DNA of 64,000 nt from Pyrinomonadaceae bacterium (GCA_019694355.1 JAIBCB010000001.1:587001-651000), one strand, 5' to 3'; counted from the first letter of the stretch, positions 44,831 to 54,223 are shown. Notes: generated from the sequence alone by a model not told the origin. Numbers and translations: made by a program.

Positions 44831-46531
44831 GTGACCGCAAAGAAATGGAACATTTTGAAGCACGATCAAGAGCGCGTGCGAACGTTCGCCGCCGAGCTTT
44901 GTGTCCCACCGTTGGTCGCTGCATTGTTGCTTGCACGGGGTTATGACACCAATGTAAAGGCCGACGAGTTCCTCACTCCGAGCCTGAACCATCTCCACGA
45001 TCCATTTCTTCTTAAGGGGATGCGTGAGGCGGTCGACCGCATTCAAGAAGCGATCGAACACCGCGAAAAGATCTTGGTCTGGGGCGACTATGACGTTGAT
45101 GGAACTACGGGAACTGTGTTACTCCGCCGTGCTTTTAAGGTGTTAGGTATCGAATCTGAATTTCACGTTCCGAATCGTTTTACAGAAGGCTACGGCGTCA
45201 ACATTCCGTCCCTAAATGCAGCAAAAGAACGTGGCGTTTCGCTGGTAATTACTGTTGATTGCGGAATTCGAAGCTTCGAACCGCTGGAGTGGGCGAGAGA
45301 CCACGGTCTTGATGTTATCGTTACGGATCATCATCTCTCCGACGAGAGCAAGGGTAATCCGCCTGCGCTTGCTGTCGTAAACCCTAATCAACTCGGGTGC
45401 GAATATCCGGACAAGCATCTCGCCGGGGTCGGCGTTGCATTCAAACTTGCGACAGCGCTTTTGACCAAAGCCGGGCTTGAGCATGAGATCCCTGGTTTTC
45501 TTAAGATCGCTGCCATCGGTACCGTCGCCGACGTGATGGATCTAACGGGTGAAAACCGAGCTATCGTTGCGATCGGCCTCAAGGATCTGCTGCTCACGGA
45601 CAGCTGCGGGCTTAGAGCGTTAATGGAAGTTGCGGACTGTACGTCCGAGATGACGAGCTATCACATTGGTTTTCGCATCGGTCCGCGAATAAATGCCGCC
45701 GGCCGCATGGACGTAGCAAAACACGTGGTCGAACTCCTTGAAGAGACGGATTTTTCCAAGGCGAGGCAGTTGGCCGGTCTCTTGGACTCAAGGAATCGCG
45801 AACGCCAGCAAACTCAACAAAGGATCACGGAACTCGCGTTTGCAGAAGCTGCCGAGCATGGAACGGCGAATTTCGTTGTCGTGGCGGGCAAAGGTTGGCA
45901 TCGCGGCGTGATCGGGCTTGCGGCCTCTCGGATCGCGGAAAAACTCTATCGGCCGACCATCGTTCTCTCGATCGAGGATGGAATGGCTCATGGAAGTGCA
46001 CGGAGCATCCCGGGCTTTCACGTTCTTAACGCATTAGAGGCCGCTGACGACCTTTTTGAGCAGTTTGGCGGACATCGAGCCGCGGCTGGTATGACGATCG
46101 CTTCAGAACGCATTCCTGAGCTCAGGAAACGGCTCTCAGAATATGCCGATAATGTTTTATCGGATGACGACCTCGTCCCTGGACTCTCAGTCGATGCCGT
46201 TCTTCTCCCCGAGACGATTGATCTTAGACTTTTTGAGGCCCTTTCCGCCCTTGAACCGTTTGGCCAAGGAAATCCGAAGCCCGTTTTTGTGACAAAAGGC
46301 CTCTTTCTTCGTGAAGATCCTTTAGTGATGAAAGATAAGCATTTGAAGCTGAAGTTAGTGTCGGAATCCGGCCGCCAGCTTGAGGCCGTATGGTGGGATG
46401 GTGTCGATCGCTCAAAAGGGCGAACTTTACGGAGAGGTTCGCGCATCGAATTAGCTTATGTCCTTGAAGTCAACAATTGGCAGGGAAATCGAAAGATCCA
46501 GCTTGTCGTCGAAGACTTCCGCGAAGCATAA
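44831..46531 (+). CDS. recJ: Single-stranded-DNA-specific exonuclease RecJ
   Basis: The 566-residue enzyme degrades single-stranded DNA from the 5' end in recombination and repair. It starts with GTG 44831, 11 bases after uppP. The DHH phosphoesterase motifs are DYDVDGTTG (about 81-89), VDCG, TDHHLSDE (about 161-168) and the motif region IGPRINAAGRMD. The DHHA1 part has KGWHRGVIGLAASRI and FGGHRAAAGMTI. A C-terminal OB fold ends at IQLVVEDFR. The stop lies inside the long frame of the next gene. Confidence 0.96.
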   Translation: MTAKKWNILKHDQERVRTFAAELCVPPLVAALLLARGYDTNVKADEFLTPSLNHLHDPFLLKGMREAVDRIQEAIEHREKILVWGDYDVDGTTGTVLLRRAFKVLGIESEFHVPNRFTEGYGVNIPSLNAAKERGVSLVITVDCGIRSFEPLEWARDHGLDVIVTDHHLSDESKGNPPALAVVNPNQLGCEYPDKHLAGVGVAFKLATALLTKAGLEHEIPGFLKIAAIGTVADVMDLTGENRAIVAIGLKDLLLTDSCGLRALMEVADCTSEMTSYHIGFRIGPRINAAGRMDVAKHVVELLEETDFSKARQLAGLLDSRNRERQQTQQRITELAFAEAAEHGTANFVVVAGKGWHRGVIGLAASRIAEKLYRPTIVLSIEDGMAHGSARSIPGFHVLNALEAADDLFEQFGGHRAAAGMTIASERIPELRKRLSEYADNVLSDDDLVPGLSVDAVLLPETIDLRLFEALSALEPFGQGNPKPVFVTKGLFLREDPLVMKDKHLKLKLVSESGRQLEAVWWDGVDRSKGRTLRRGSRIELAYVLEVNNWQGNRKIQLVVEDFREA

Positions 46532-46538
46532 TCCTTCT

Positions 46539-49166
46539 GTGGCTGAACATACGGTGGAGAAAATTCAAAGCTATGACTTTAGGGCGACACTGCCGAAGAT
46601 CCTGCGTTACGCAGCGATCGCAGCGGCCGCGATCATCGTCCTCATCGTTGCCGTAAGTTTTTACACCGCACGCTCGAAGCCCGCTTTCAAACTCAAGCCG
46701 GAACACGCCCATCTATCAACTGATCTGATAGCGGAGATCAACGGCTACGAACGGACGGAAAGCGACGGTTCAACGCCGAAGTATTACATTAAAGCTGACA
46801 CTGCACGCACCTTTTCCGACAACCATCAGGAACTCGAGAACGCCTACGTAAAGGTATACGCCGCTGACGGGCAAGCGTTCGACGAAATTCGCTCCAACAA
46901 AGCAATTTACGTCCCGGAAGCCGCGAAAAATTTCACGGCGTATCTTGCCGGTGCTGTGAATATCAACACTAGGGACGGTCTAAAGATCGAGACCGACGGT
47001 GTGACCTACACGAGGTCAAATGAAACAGCAGAAACGGACGACAAGATCGCATTCGATCGAGATAACATCCGCGGGACATCCCTTGGGGCGACGGTGAAGA
47101 TGGGTGAAAAGAAGCTCGAACTTCGGCATGACGTTGAGATCGAAACGTTTGAAACCGCCGAAAAGAAGGCGGTTAACGTAAAATACGCGAAGTTGAATGC
47201 CGCCAACGCGATGTATGATCAGGCGGCGAACAGCATCGAGTTAACGGGCGGTTTCAAAGCGAGGATCGAGTCGTCCGGGCGGAACTCTGATCTCTCAGCT
47301 GACCGTGCCATTGCGTGGCTTTCCGGTAATGAAACTTCGCCAGAGAGCCGCGACCTTACAAAACTTGAACTTTTCACGGGCGTTCACATCGTTTCAAGCG
47401 ACGGCAAAACAACGACGATCGATACAGAGCATGCAGTCTATGACAAGCTGCTTGATCGCTTCGAGCTGAATGACTCGGCTCGTATAGTTACGGTACAAGA
47501 TTCTCGGAAGACAGAAATTCAAGCGGATAACGCAGTCTATGACCGCAAAGGACTAAGGGCCACGCTGACGGGTTCAGCACAAGTTGCACAGGGCGGCGAT
47601 TATGTTAAGGGCGACACGATGACGGTCGATCTATTTCCTACGGAAGAGATCAGACATGCGGTCGTAACGGGCAACACATTCCTAAAGCAGACTACACCCG
47701 AACGCCTAACACAGGCGTCTGCAAATGAACTAACTATCGATTATGCGTCTCCCGATCAGCTTCGAACCGCCGAAGCGAAGGTCAACGCGCGTGCCGAGCT
47801 AGTTCCTACAACGGTCTCTGACTACTCAAAAGCCACGTTGACCGCTCCGAGAGCGATCTTGATAGAGTTCAAAGGTAAAGGCCTGCTTGCCGCGATGCGG
47901 ACAGAAGGCAGAACCACCATCCAACTTGATGCTCCGGGCGGTTCTCCGGATGCTGCCACGAAACGGGTCACGGCAGATGCCGTCAAAACATTTTTTCACG
48001 ATAACGGCCGGGATCTCTCGAAAGCTGAAGCTATTGGGAATGCTGTGCTCGAGATCGAACCCGTAAAAAAGGCTCCTGAGATCTACAACACAACGGTAAA
48101 CGCCCCTAGATTCGATTGTGACTTTTTTGCAACTGGAAATAATGCAAAGGAATGTGTTGGCGGACCGGCCGCAAAGACGGTCAGAACTCCGACCGTTTCC
48201 GGACCTGGACGAGGTGTGCAAAAGTTGGCCTCAGACCGCGTGATCGCGACCTTTGATGCGGCCACAAAGGATCTGGCGGAACTTCAAGCTGTTGGAAATG
48301 GAAAATTTGAGGAACTTGATCGCCGCGGGACAGCATCACGTTTCACATTCACCCAGAGCGACAAGGTTCTTCGTTTGCGTGGCGGCGATCCGACGGTTTG
48401 GGATGACCGCTCCCGAGCGAAGGCTCAGGAAATAGATTGGAATACAGGTACCCAAGTATCACATCTCCGAGGCGGTGTGAGCACGACCTTCTATAATGGC
48501 GGTGCGATGGGAGCGGCCTCGCCATTTTCGAGCAGCAGCAAACCCGTCTTTATCACATCGAGCGAGGCAGTCTTTGATCGAAATGCGGATACCGCAGTCT
48601 ATACTGGCAATGCCCGAGCATGGCAGGACGATAATTATGTTAGGGCCGACAAACTATCGATCTTTCAGGGACAGGGTAAGCTAGATGCAGAAGGATCTGT
48701 CCAGAGCGGCCTTTATGACGCGAAAATTAAGCGGGCAGGGAAAGAGTCGAAGGTACCTGTATTTGCTTCGGCCAATGCAATGACGTACAACCGCGACGGC
48801 CGTACATTGAGCTATCGTGGAAATGTGGACATCCGACAAGCGACGGACCGGATCACTGCCGAATCAGCAGACGTGTTTCTTTCCGACAAGAACGAAGTTT
48901 CTCGGACAGTTGCAGAACGCTCGGTCGTAATTACGCAGCCGGGACGCCGTGCGACCGGCAGTCGAGTTGAGTACTCCGCTGAGACCGAAATAGCAGTTCT
49001 CCACGGAGATCCGGCAACTGTCAATGATTCCGAAAATGGCAGCACGTCCGGATCACAGGTCACCGTCTATTTTCGAGAGAATCGATTTATTGGCAGCGGG
49101 CGTGGGCGACAAAATCCGAACTCACGTGTAAAATCTGTTTACAAGACGGCAGATCCTCAAGAATAG
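46539..49166 (+). CDS. Fused LptC-LptA-like LPS transport protein
   Basis: With start GTG 46539 the product has 875 residues; an earlier ATG at 46458 would overlap recJ by 74 bases. One membrane helix (about 23-42) is followed by an LptC-like domain with SDGSTPKYYIKADTART (about 60-220). Several OstA/LptA-type beta-jellyroll repeats then follow to the C terminus, such as NAVYDRKGLRATLTGSAQV, AVFDRNADTAVYTGNARAWQ and AMTYNRDGRTLSYRGNVDI. LptC anchors the LPS bridge to the LptBFG pump and LptA spans the periplasm. Here both roles seem to be in one chain. The lptB gene begins at the next base after the stop. LptF, LptG and LptD are not in the window. Confidence 0.85.
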   Translation: MAEHTVEKIQSYDFRATLPKILRYAAIAAAAIIVLIVAVSFYTARSKPAFKLKPEHAHLSTDLIAEINGYERTESDGSTPKYYIKADTARTFSDNHQELENAYVKVYAADGQAFDEIRSNKAIYVPEAAKNFTAYLAGAVNINTRDGLKIETDGVTYTRSNETAETDDKIAFDRDNIRGTSLGATVKMGEKKLELRHDVEIETFETAEKKAVNVKYAKLNAANAMYDQAANSIELTGGFKARIESSGRNSDLSADRAIAWLSGNETSPESRDLTKLELFTGVHIVSSDGKTTTIDTEHAVYDKLLDRFELNDSARIVTVQDSRKTEIQADNAVYDRKGLRATLTGSAQVAQGGDYVKGDTMTVDLFPTEEIRHAVVTGNTFLKQTTPERLTQASANELTIDYASPDQLRTAEAKVNARAELVPTTVSDYSKATLTAPRAILIEFKGKGLLAAMRTEGRTTIQLDAPGGSPDAATKRVTADAVKTFFHDNGRDLSKAEAIGNAVLEIEPVKKAPEIYNTTVNAPRFDCDFFATGNNAKECVGGPAAKTVRTPTVSGPGRGVQKLASDRVIATFDAATKDLAELQAVGNGKFEELDRRGTASRFTFTQSDKVLRLRGGDPTVWDDRSRAKAQEIDWNTGTQVSHLRGGVSTTFYNGGAMGAASPFSSSSKPVFITSSEAVFDRNADTAVYTGNARAWQDDNYVRADKLSIFQGQGKLDAEGSVQSGLYDAKIKRAGKESKVPVFASANAMTYNRDGRTLSYRGNVDIRQATDRITAESADVFLSDKNEVSRTVAERSVVITQPGRRATGSRVEYSAETEIAVLHGDPATVNDSENGSTSGSQVTVYFRENRFIGSGRGRQNPNSRVKSVYKTADPQE

Positions 49167-49931
49167 ATGCACCACAACGACGATCTCGATCAGGCTGAAA
49201 ACGGACACAAGGTTCTGCTTTCGGGCGTGGACCTCCAAAAAACATACGGAAGGCGGCGCGTTGTTGACGGCGTGAGTCTCAATGTCGCAAAAGGCGAGGT
49301 CGTTGGACTGCTCGGAGCAAACGGTGCAGGCAAAACTACCACTTTCTATATGCTCGTCGGGCTTGAGAATACGGAACAAGGCCAGATAGTTCTTGACGGC
49401 CGCGACGTAACCAAACTTCCGATGTATTTACGTGCTCGCCTGGGCCTTGGATATCTTCCGCAGGAGCCATCGATCTTTCGGAAGATGACCGCCGAACAGA
49501 ATATTCTTGCGGTTCTCGAAACCCTCGGCTTAACGCGCGAAGAGCGAATGGCACGACTGGACGACCTTCTTGTTGAGTTTGGTATTGAGCACGTTCGAAC
49601 CACGCGCGGCGATGCTTTATCGGGTGGCGAACGCCGCCGGGTCGAGATCGCACGCTGCCTTGCGACAAATCCAAGTTTCATACTTCTTGACGAGCCTTTT
49701 GCGGGCATCGATCCGCTTGCTATCGATGACATCCGAGAGATCATCGTCTATCTGAAGGCCCAAGGCATCGGCATCCTGATCACCGACCATAATGTCCGTG
49801 AAACCCTTGGAATTACTGACCGGTCCTACATTATGGCGGAAGGCAGGATCCTTCGATCAGGGACGACGGAAGAATTGGTTAGTGACGCGGACGTTAGGCG
49901 GCTCTACCTCGGTGAAAGGTTTGCTCTTTAG
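49167..49931 (+). CDS. lptB: LPS export ABC transporter ATPase LptB
   Basis: The 254-residue ATPase powers extraction of LPS from the cytoplasmic membrane with LptF and LptG. It has Walker [10 protein letters not shown], the LptB-type Q-loop region [15 protein letters not shown], signature [15 protein letters not shown], Walker [14 protein letters not shown] and the switch histidine in [11 protein letters not shown] 20-residue N-terminal extension precedes the domain. It starts directly after the LptC-LptA stop codon and precedes rpoN, a conserved order in Gram-negative bacteria. Confidence 0.95.
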   Translation: MHHNDDLDQAENGHKVLLSGVDLQKTYGRRRVVDGVSLNVAKGEVVGLLGANGAGKTTTFYMLVGLENTEQGQIVLDGRDVTKLPMYLRARLGLGYLPQEPSIFRKMTAEQNILAVLETLGLTREERMARLDDLLVEFGIEHVRTTRGDALSGGERRRVEIARCLATNPSFILLDEPFAGIDPLAIDDIREIIVYLKAQGIGILITDHNVRETLGITDRSYIMAEGRILRSGTTEELVSDADVRRLYLGERFAL

Positions 49932-49960
49932 CAAAAAGTTTCCTCATATTTTGCAAAATT

Positions 49961-49990
49961 TTTCCATTTTTATTTTCGAACAGCTATACT
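49961..49990 (+). promoter_or_regulatory. Putative promoter for rpoN
   Basis: In the 140-base gap between lptB and rpoN, TATACT (49985-49990) fits a -10 element, with a weak TTCCAT (49961-49966) 18 bases upstream. The gap is strongly AT-rich. A leader of about 75 bases would follow. Confidence 0.35.
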
Positions 49991-50071
49991 AGGTTTAGAA
50001 CGGTACGGCAATTGCTTGGGTGACCAACGATCCCGGTTTCTTGCGACCTTTTCCTGACACGACTTTCGTTT

Positions 50072-51643
50072 ATGTCATCTCTTCGGCTTCAGGCAAAACT
50101 CCAGCAAAAGATGGTTCTCACGCCGCAGCTTAGGCAGCGGATCGAGATGCTGCAGATGACTGCGCTTGAACTCAATGAACTTATCGAAACAGAGATGGCG
50201 ACCAACCCTTTGCTCGAAGAAGTTCAGCCGGGCGACGAGATCGAGGAGATCTCAAGCAGCATCCTTGACCAAAATTCAGATAGCGCGGAGGTAGATACTT
50301 TTGCTGATAGTTTCGATGTCGAGGGTGCAGACCGACAAGATGGTGAGTTTCAGAGGACCAACGACGATATTGCGTCGATCTCGAGCCTAGAATCTGATCG
50401 GGGAAATGATATTGACGCTGAAACCGGTGAGGACGGCCACGCGGAATCCTCAGACCCTTTTGATGAGATCGATTATGGCCGGGAATTCCAAGACTACCTC
50501 GATCCCGGATATAAAACCCAGGAGATCGAATACAAGGACGATGCTCCTAGCTTCGAGCAATTCCTGACTCACGCGCCATCGCTATCTGAGCATTTAGAGT
50601 GGCAGCTCTCGATGCTCTCGCTAACGCCGGTCATCGAACGGGCGGCACTTTCGGTCATTGGGAATTTGAATGCCGACGGAAGGCTAAGCGGATCCATTGA
50701 AGAGATCGCCGCGGGCTGTCAATGCACTGTCGAACAGGCCGAGCATGCGAGGCAAGAGGTCTTGTTCCTCGATCCCGTAGGATGTGGAGCCTTTGACGTC
50801 GTCGAATGCCTTTTGGCACAGCTGAAGGCAGATGACGAGGACGATACTCTTGCTGCCGAACTCGTTGCCCATCACCTCGAAGATTGCCAGCCGCACCGCT
50901 TGCAGCATTTGGCAAAAAGCACAGGTGCGAACTTTGAGACCTTGAGCTCGGAAATCGCGCGCATTCGGGAACTTGATCCTTATCCCGGTCGCCGATACAG
51001 CTCCGAAGGCACAATGTATGTTGCCCCCGAAGTTTACATCGAGAAGGTCGATGACGACTACCAGGTCTTCTTCACCGATGACAGCAGTCCGCGGCTGCGG
51101 ATCTCGCCGGCATACAACCGCCTGGTGGATCAGCCAGATACAAGCAAGGAGACACGCGACTTTATTCGGGAAAAGAACCGCTCTGCAGTAGATCTCTTGA
51201 GAAACATTGAACACCGCCGTCAAACGATCTTCAAGGTGGTCGAATCGATCGTCCAGCGCCAAAGGGAGTTTCTTGATCATGGGCCAAATTTCCTAAAGCC
51301 GATGATGCTGAAGGATATCGCTGAGGACATCGGGATGCACCTTTCCACGATATCGCGTGTTGTAAATCGAAAGTATGCTCACACGCCGCAGGGTGTGATA
51401 GAGCTGAGGAAGTTCTTTAGCGAAGGTATGCTAAATGAAGAGGGTGAAGAGGTTTCAACCCGGATCCTTAAGACCAAGATCAAGAAGATGATCGAGGATG
51501 AGGATACAAAGAAGCCGCTGACTGACGATGAGATCGCAAAGATCCTAACAAAGGAGGGCGTCAAACTATCGCGTCGAACCGTTGCAAAATATCGCGATCA
51601 GATGCAGATTGCCGGTTCACGCGAACGTAGAACGATTATTTGA
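50072..51643 (+). CDS. rpoN: RNA polymerase sigma-54 factor
   Basis: The 523-residue sigma factor has the Gln/Leu-rich activator-interacting region (LRLQAKLQQKMVLTPQLRQRIEMLQM..), an acidic region II (about 55-155), the core-binding domain (about 165-350), an HTH (about 405-425) and the RpoN box SRRTVAKYRD near residue 500. It directs polymerase to -24/-12 promoters and needs AAA+ activators. The acidic region II is long. It is followed 4 bases later by hpf. Confidence 0.96.
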   Translation: MSSLRLQAKLQQKMVLTPQLRQRIEMLQMTALELNELIETEMATNPLLEEVQPGDEIEEISSSILDQNSDSAEVDTFADSFDVEGADRQDGEFQRTNDDIASISSLESDRGNDIDAETGEDGHAESSDPFDEIDYGREFQDYLDPGYKTQEIEYKDDAPSFEQFLTHAPSLSEHLEWQLSMLSLTPVIERAALSVIGNLNADGRLSGSIEEIAAGCQCTVEQAEHARQEVLFLDPVGCGAFDVVECLLAQLKADDEDDTLAAELVAHHLEDCQPHRLQHLAKSTGANFETLSSEIARIRELDPYPGRRYSSEGTMYVAPEVYIEKVDDDYQVFFTDDSSPRLRISPAYNRLVDQPDTSKETRDFIREKNRSAVDLLRNIEHRRQTIFKVVESIVQRQREFLDHGPNFLKPMMLKDIAEDIGMHLSTISRVVNRKYAHTPQGVIELRKFFSEGMLNEEGEEVSTRILKTKIKKMIEDEDTKKPLTDDEIAKILTKEGVKLSRRTVAKYRDQMQIAGSRERRTII

Positions 51644-51647
51644 GAAT

Positions 51648-52178
51648 ATGGGAATCAAGATCGACTTCACGGGCAGACATATTGAAGTTACGGAGGCTTT
51701 GAAAAAGCATGCGGCAGGCCAATTTGAGAGACTCGGACCGCTGTTCGATTCAAAGCCGCCAACAGCGAACGTTACGATCGAGGTCGAGCGAGGCAGGCAT
51801 CGTTCGGAGATCATCGTTCATTGGCGAAATGAAACACTCAACGCTACTTCGATCGACGCGGATATGTACCAGTCGCTTTCAAAGAGTGTCGCAAAGATCG
51901 AAAAGCAGGCTCGAAAGCTCAAGGACAAGGTCATAGACAAATCGCATCGAGCCCGGCGTGCGACCCCCGGGTCCGCTCGCGAATCTGCGCCGCCGACTCG
52001 GCGGCCAAAGATCGTCGTGAGCAAGATGAAAGCTCAAAAACCCATTACCGCTCAGGAAGCGGCAATGGTCCTCGATGAGAAGAAAGAGGGCTTTATGCTT
52101 TTTCGGGATTCGGATGGTGGAGAAATATCGCTCATATTTAAACGTCCGGACGGCAATTACGGCCTCGTGCAGCCGTAA
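51648..52178 (+). CDS. hpf: Ribosome hibernation promoting factor, long form
   Basis: The start at ATG 51648 gives a product beginning at the conserved GIKIDFTGRHIEVTEALK. The 176-residue protein has an N-terminal HPF/RaiA domain (about 1-100) and a C-terminal dimerisation domain (about 122-174, with KPITAQEAAMVLDEKKEGFMLF). It is therefore the long form that joins 70S ribosomes into 100S dimers. A basic Arg/Pro/Ala linker lies between. Its stop overlaps the next start by one base (TAATG). Confidence 0.94.
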   Translation: MGIKIDFTGRHIEVTEALKKHAAGQFERLGPLFDSKPPTANVTIEVERGRHRSEIIVHWRNETLNATSIDADMYQSLSKSVAKIEKQARKLKDKVIDKSHRARRATPGSARESAPPTRRPKIVVSKMKAQKPITAQEAAMVLDEKKEGFMLFRDSDGGEISLIFKRPDGNYGLVQP

Positions 52179-52606
52179 TGGAGAATGGGCCGATCATCCA
52201 CGCGTCCTGTGTCGAGATCAATGGCCGCGGCGTATTGATCTGCGGTGAGTCCGGGTCAGGAAAGACGACCTTGGTGATCGAATTGGTCAGCCGCGGTGCA
52301 AAGTTCGTTGCAGATGATGCGGTTGCGATCTTTTCGAAGGACAACCGGAAATGGGCAACCGCAACGGACACAACAAGAGGGGCGATCTCTATTTCGCCTT
52401 TCAAGGTTGGGATGATCGAAGATGTTGTCCCGGACGCAACGGTTTCCGGGGATTGTATGGTCGAGTTATGCGTCGAACTCGACGCCCGGCTTTCGTGCGG
52501 ATCGGACCCACTCTTCGACGATATACCTAGGGTCTATTTGGAAAAGAATAGCGTACGCGTGATGGCAGAGATGTGCGAGAAAATTGTCAATAAGCTACTT
52601 GCGTGA
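52178..52606 (+). CDS. hprK: Minimal HPr kinase/phosphorylase-like protein
   Basis: The 142-residue protein matches only the catalytic part of HprK, as in alphaproteobacteria; full HprK has about 310 residues. It keeps the histidine before the P-loop (IIHASCVEI, His8), Walker A GESGSGKT (23-30) and RGAKFVADDAVAIF with Asp46 and Asp47. The HprK signature of the LE.RG.GI type is not visible in its C-terminal half, which reads ARLSCGSDPLFDDIPRVYLE. Its expected role is to phosphorylate a serine of HPr, whose gene lies 1.3 kb downstream. Because the signature is missing, activity is uncertain. It overlaps rapZ as GTGA. Confidence 0.8.
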   Translation: MENGPIIHASCVEINGRGVLICGESGSGKTTLVIELVSRGAKFVADDAVAIFSKDNRKWATATDTTRGAISISPFKVGMIEDVVPDATVSGDCMVELCVELDARLSCGSDPLFDDIPRVYLEKNSVRVMAEMCEKIVNKLLA

Positions 52607-53511
52607 TCGGATCGATGCAAAAGAAGAGAAGAACTGATCAAGACCTGCCCTCGCTCGTGATAATCACGGGCCTTAGCGGTTCCGGGATGAGTTCGGCAAC
52701 GGATGCTTTTGAGGACCTCGGCTATTTCTGCGTTGATAATCTGCCGGTCACTATGATCTCGACCTTCGGACGTCTGATGGTTGGCGAGGGTGGAAAGGCT
52801 CCGGGAATAGAGCGCGCGGTTTTGGTCATCAACATTCGCGAACGACACTTTTTGCCGGAATTTTCAAGCGAGCTCAAAAAGCTTGCGAAGCGTGGAATCG
52901 TTCCTTTCATCGTATTCTTTGAAGCGGCAGACGATGTTCTTCAGAGAAGGTTTTCCGAAACTCGGCGGCCGCATCCCGCAAAGAATGGAAAAGGCTTGGT
53001 TGCTTCCATAAAGGCAGAACGTCGAGCGATGATCGATGTACGCCGAATGGCCGATCTGATCATTGATACAAGCGATCACACCGTACATACGCTGCGGCAT
53101 TTGATAGTCCAGAAGTTCAGCGGAAACCCAGATGGTCAGCCGCTGAAGGTCGAGATCATCAGTTTTGGGCACAAATATGGAAATCCGAGGGGACTAGACC
53201 TTCTTTTTGATGTAAGGCACCTGCCGAATCCGTATTTTCATCGCGATCTTAAAGCACTTACCGGCAGCGATAGACCAGTGGTAGAGTTTCTGGAACGCGA
53301 GAAGGAGGTGACCGAAACCATAGCCCGAGTGATAGATCTTTTGACGTACCTGTTGCCGCTCTATCAACGCGAAGGCAAATCGTATCTCACGGTGGGCATC
53401 GGATGCACAGGCGGCCGGCATAGGTCGGTGATGGTGACAAACGCGATCGGGCGTGCCCTAAAGAAGGCGAAGTATAATGTGACGATATCCCACAGGGACG
53501 CGGAAAAATAG
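52603..53511 (+). CDS. rapZ: RapZ-like protein with methionine in place of the Walker A lysine
   Basis: The 302-residue protein belongs to the RapZ/YvcJ family of nucleotide- or metabolite-binding regulators. In enterobacteria RapZ is an RNA adaptor for RNase E that controls glmS mRNA through the small RNA GlmZ. Family marks are EDLGYFCVDNLP, ETRRPHP, ISFGHKYGNPRGLDLLFDVR.LPNP and the C-terminal GCTGGRHRSV. The P-loop, normally GxSGxGKS, reads GLSGSGMSS, with Met29 (codon 52687-52689) for the lysine. The C-terminal domain is intact. The GTG start overlaps the hprK stop. Confidence 0.93.
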   Translation: MIGSMQKKRRTDQDLPSLVIITGLSGSGMSSATDAFEDLGYFCVDNLPVTMISTFGRLMVGEGGKAPGIERAVLVINIRERHFLPEFSSELKKLAKRGIVPFIVFFEAADDVLQRRFSETRRPHPAKNGKGLVASIKAERRAMIDVRRMADLIIDTSDHTVHTLRHLIVQKFSGNPDGQPLKVEIISFGHKYGNPRGLDLLFDVRHLPNPYFHRDLKALTGSDRPVVEFLEREKEVTETIARVIDLLTYLLPLYQREGKSYLTVGIGCTGGRHRSVMVTNAIGRALKKAKYNVTISHRDAEK

Positions 53512-53516
53512 GAATT

Positions 53517-53951
53517 ATGGACGAAATGAAAAGGATCGGAGCAGTTATTGTCTCGCATGGACAGGTGGCCAACGAACTGCTGGCTGCGGCCGAGGCCGTG
53601 GTCGGTGATGTGGATAACGTGGCCGCGGTGTCGATCGGCTGGCATGACGACGTAGAAGCGGCAAAAGCTGAGATCGAACGAGCTATCGAGAAGGTTTCAC
53701 AAGGCGTGGGCGTCCTTCTTCTGACGGATATGTTCGGTGGAACGCCGACGAATATCTCCGCGATGTTTCTCCGCGAAAACGAGGTCGAGATCGTCTCCGG
53801 TGTTAATCTGCCGATGGTCGTCAAGGTTGCAACGATCGGGAAGTCCATTGACCTCGCGGAGTTTGCCAAAGAGATCGAAGAGCAAGGCAAATCTGCGATA
53901 ATGCGTGCGGGTGAACTGCTCGAGCCTCTAAAACTTAAAAAAGATGCTTGA
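53517..53951 (+). CDS. PTS mannose-family IIA component
   Basis: The 144-residue protein has the EIIA-Man/AgaF fold. The phosphorylated histidine is His14 in VSHGQVANE, and LLLTDMFGGTPTNI is a family signature. EIIA accepts phosphate from HPr. There is no EIIB, EIIC or EIID gene nearby, so it is likely to be regulatory, as are the ManX-like proteins of alphaproteobacteria that sit beside hprK and HPr. Its 3' end overlaps the HPr gene by eight bases. Confidence 0.93.
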   Translation: MDEMKRIGAVIVSHGQVANELLAAAEAVVGDVDNVAAVSIGWHDDVEAAKAEIERAIEKVSQGVGVLLLTDMFGGTPTNISAMFLRENEVEIVSGVNLPMVVKVATIGKSIDLAEFAKEIEEQGKSAIMRAGELLEPLKLKKDA

Positions 53952-54216
53952 GCGGGAGATCCGCATCGTCAACCCGCTCGGCCTGCATGCCCGTGCAGCA
54001 GCAAAACTTGTACGGCTTTCGCGCAAATTCTCCTCGAGGATCTTGCTTGAGCACCGCGAATCGAACGCAACTGCGAACGCAAAATCAATGTTGAGCATTC
54101 TTGCGATCGCCGCCGGAATTGGTTCAAGGCTGTTTCTCGTTGCGGACGGCCCCGACGAGACCGAGGCGATCGCAGCGATCGAGGAGTTGATCGGAGACGG
54201 GTTCGGCGAAATTTGA
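53944..54216 (+). CDS. ptsH: Phosphocarrier protein HPr
   Basis: The 90-residue protein has the phosphorylated histidine His15 in NPLGLHARAAA and the regulatory serine Ser48 in NAKSMLSILAIAAG, the target of HprK. Both phosphorylation sites needed for a two-input HPr switch are present. Enzyme I is not encoded in the window. The gene lies 7 bases before the arginase gene. Confidence 0.95.
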   Translation: MLEREIRIVNPLGLHARAAAKLVRLSRKFSSRILLEHRESNATANAKSMLSILAIAAGIGSRLFLVADGPDETEAIAAIEELIGDGFGEI

Positions 54217-54223
54217 ACTTCAG

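Noticed and set aside
49930..49953. GCAAAA/TTTTGC as a terminator after lptB
   Set aside because: The stem is only six AT-rich pairs; it is too weak to list as a feature.
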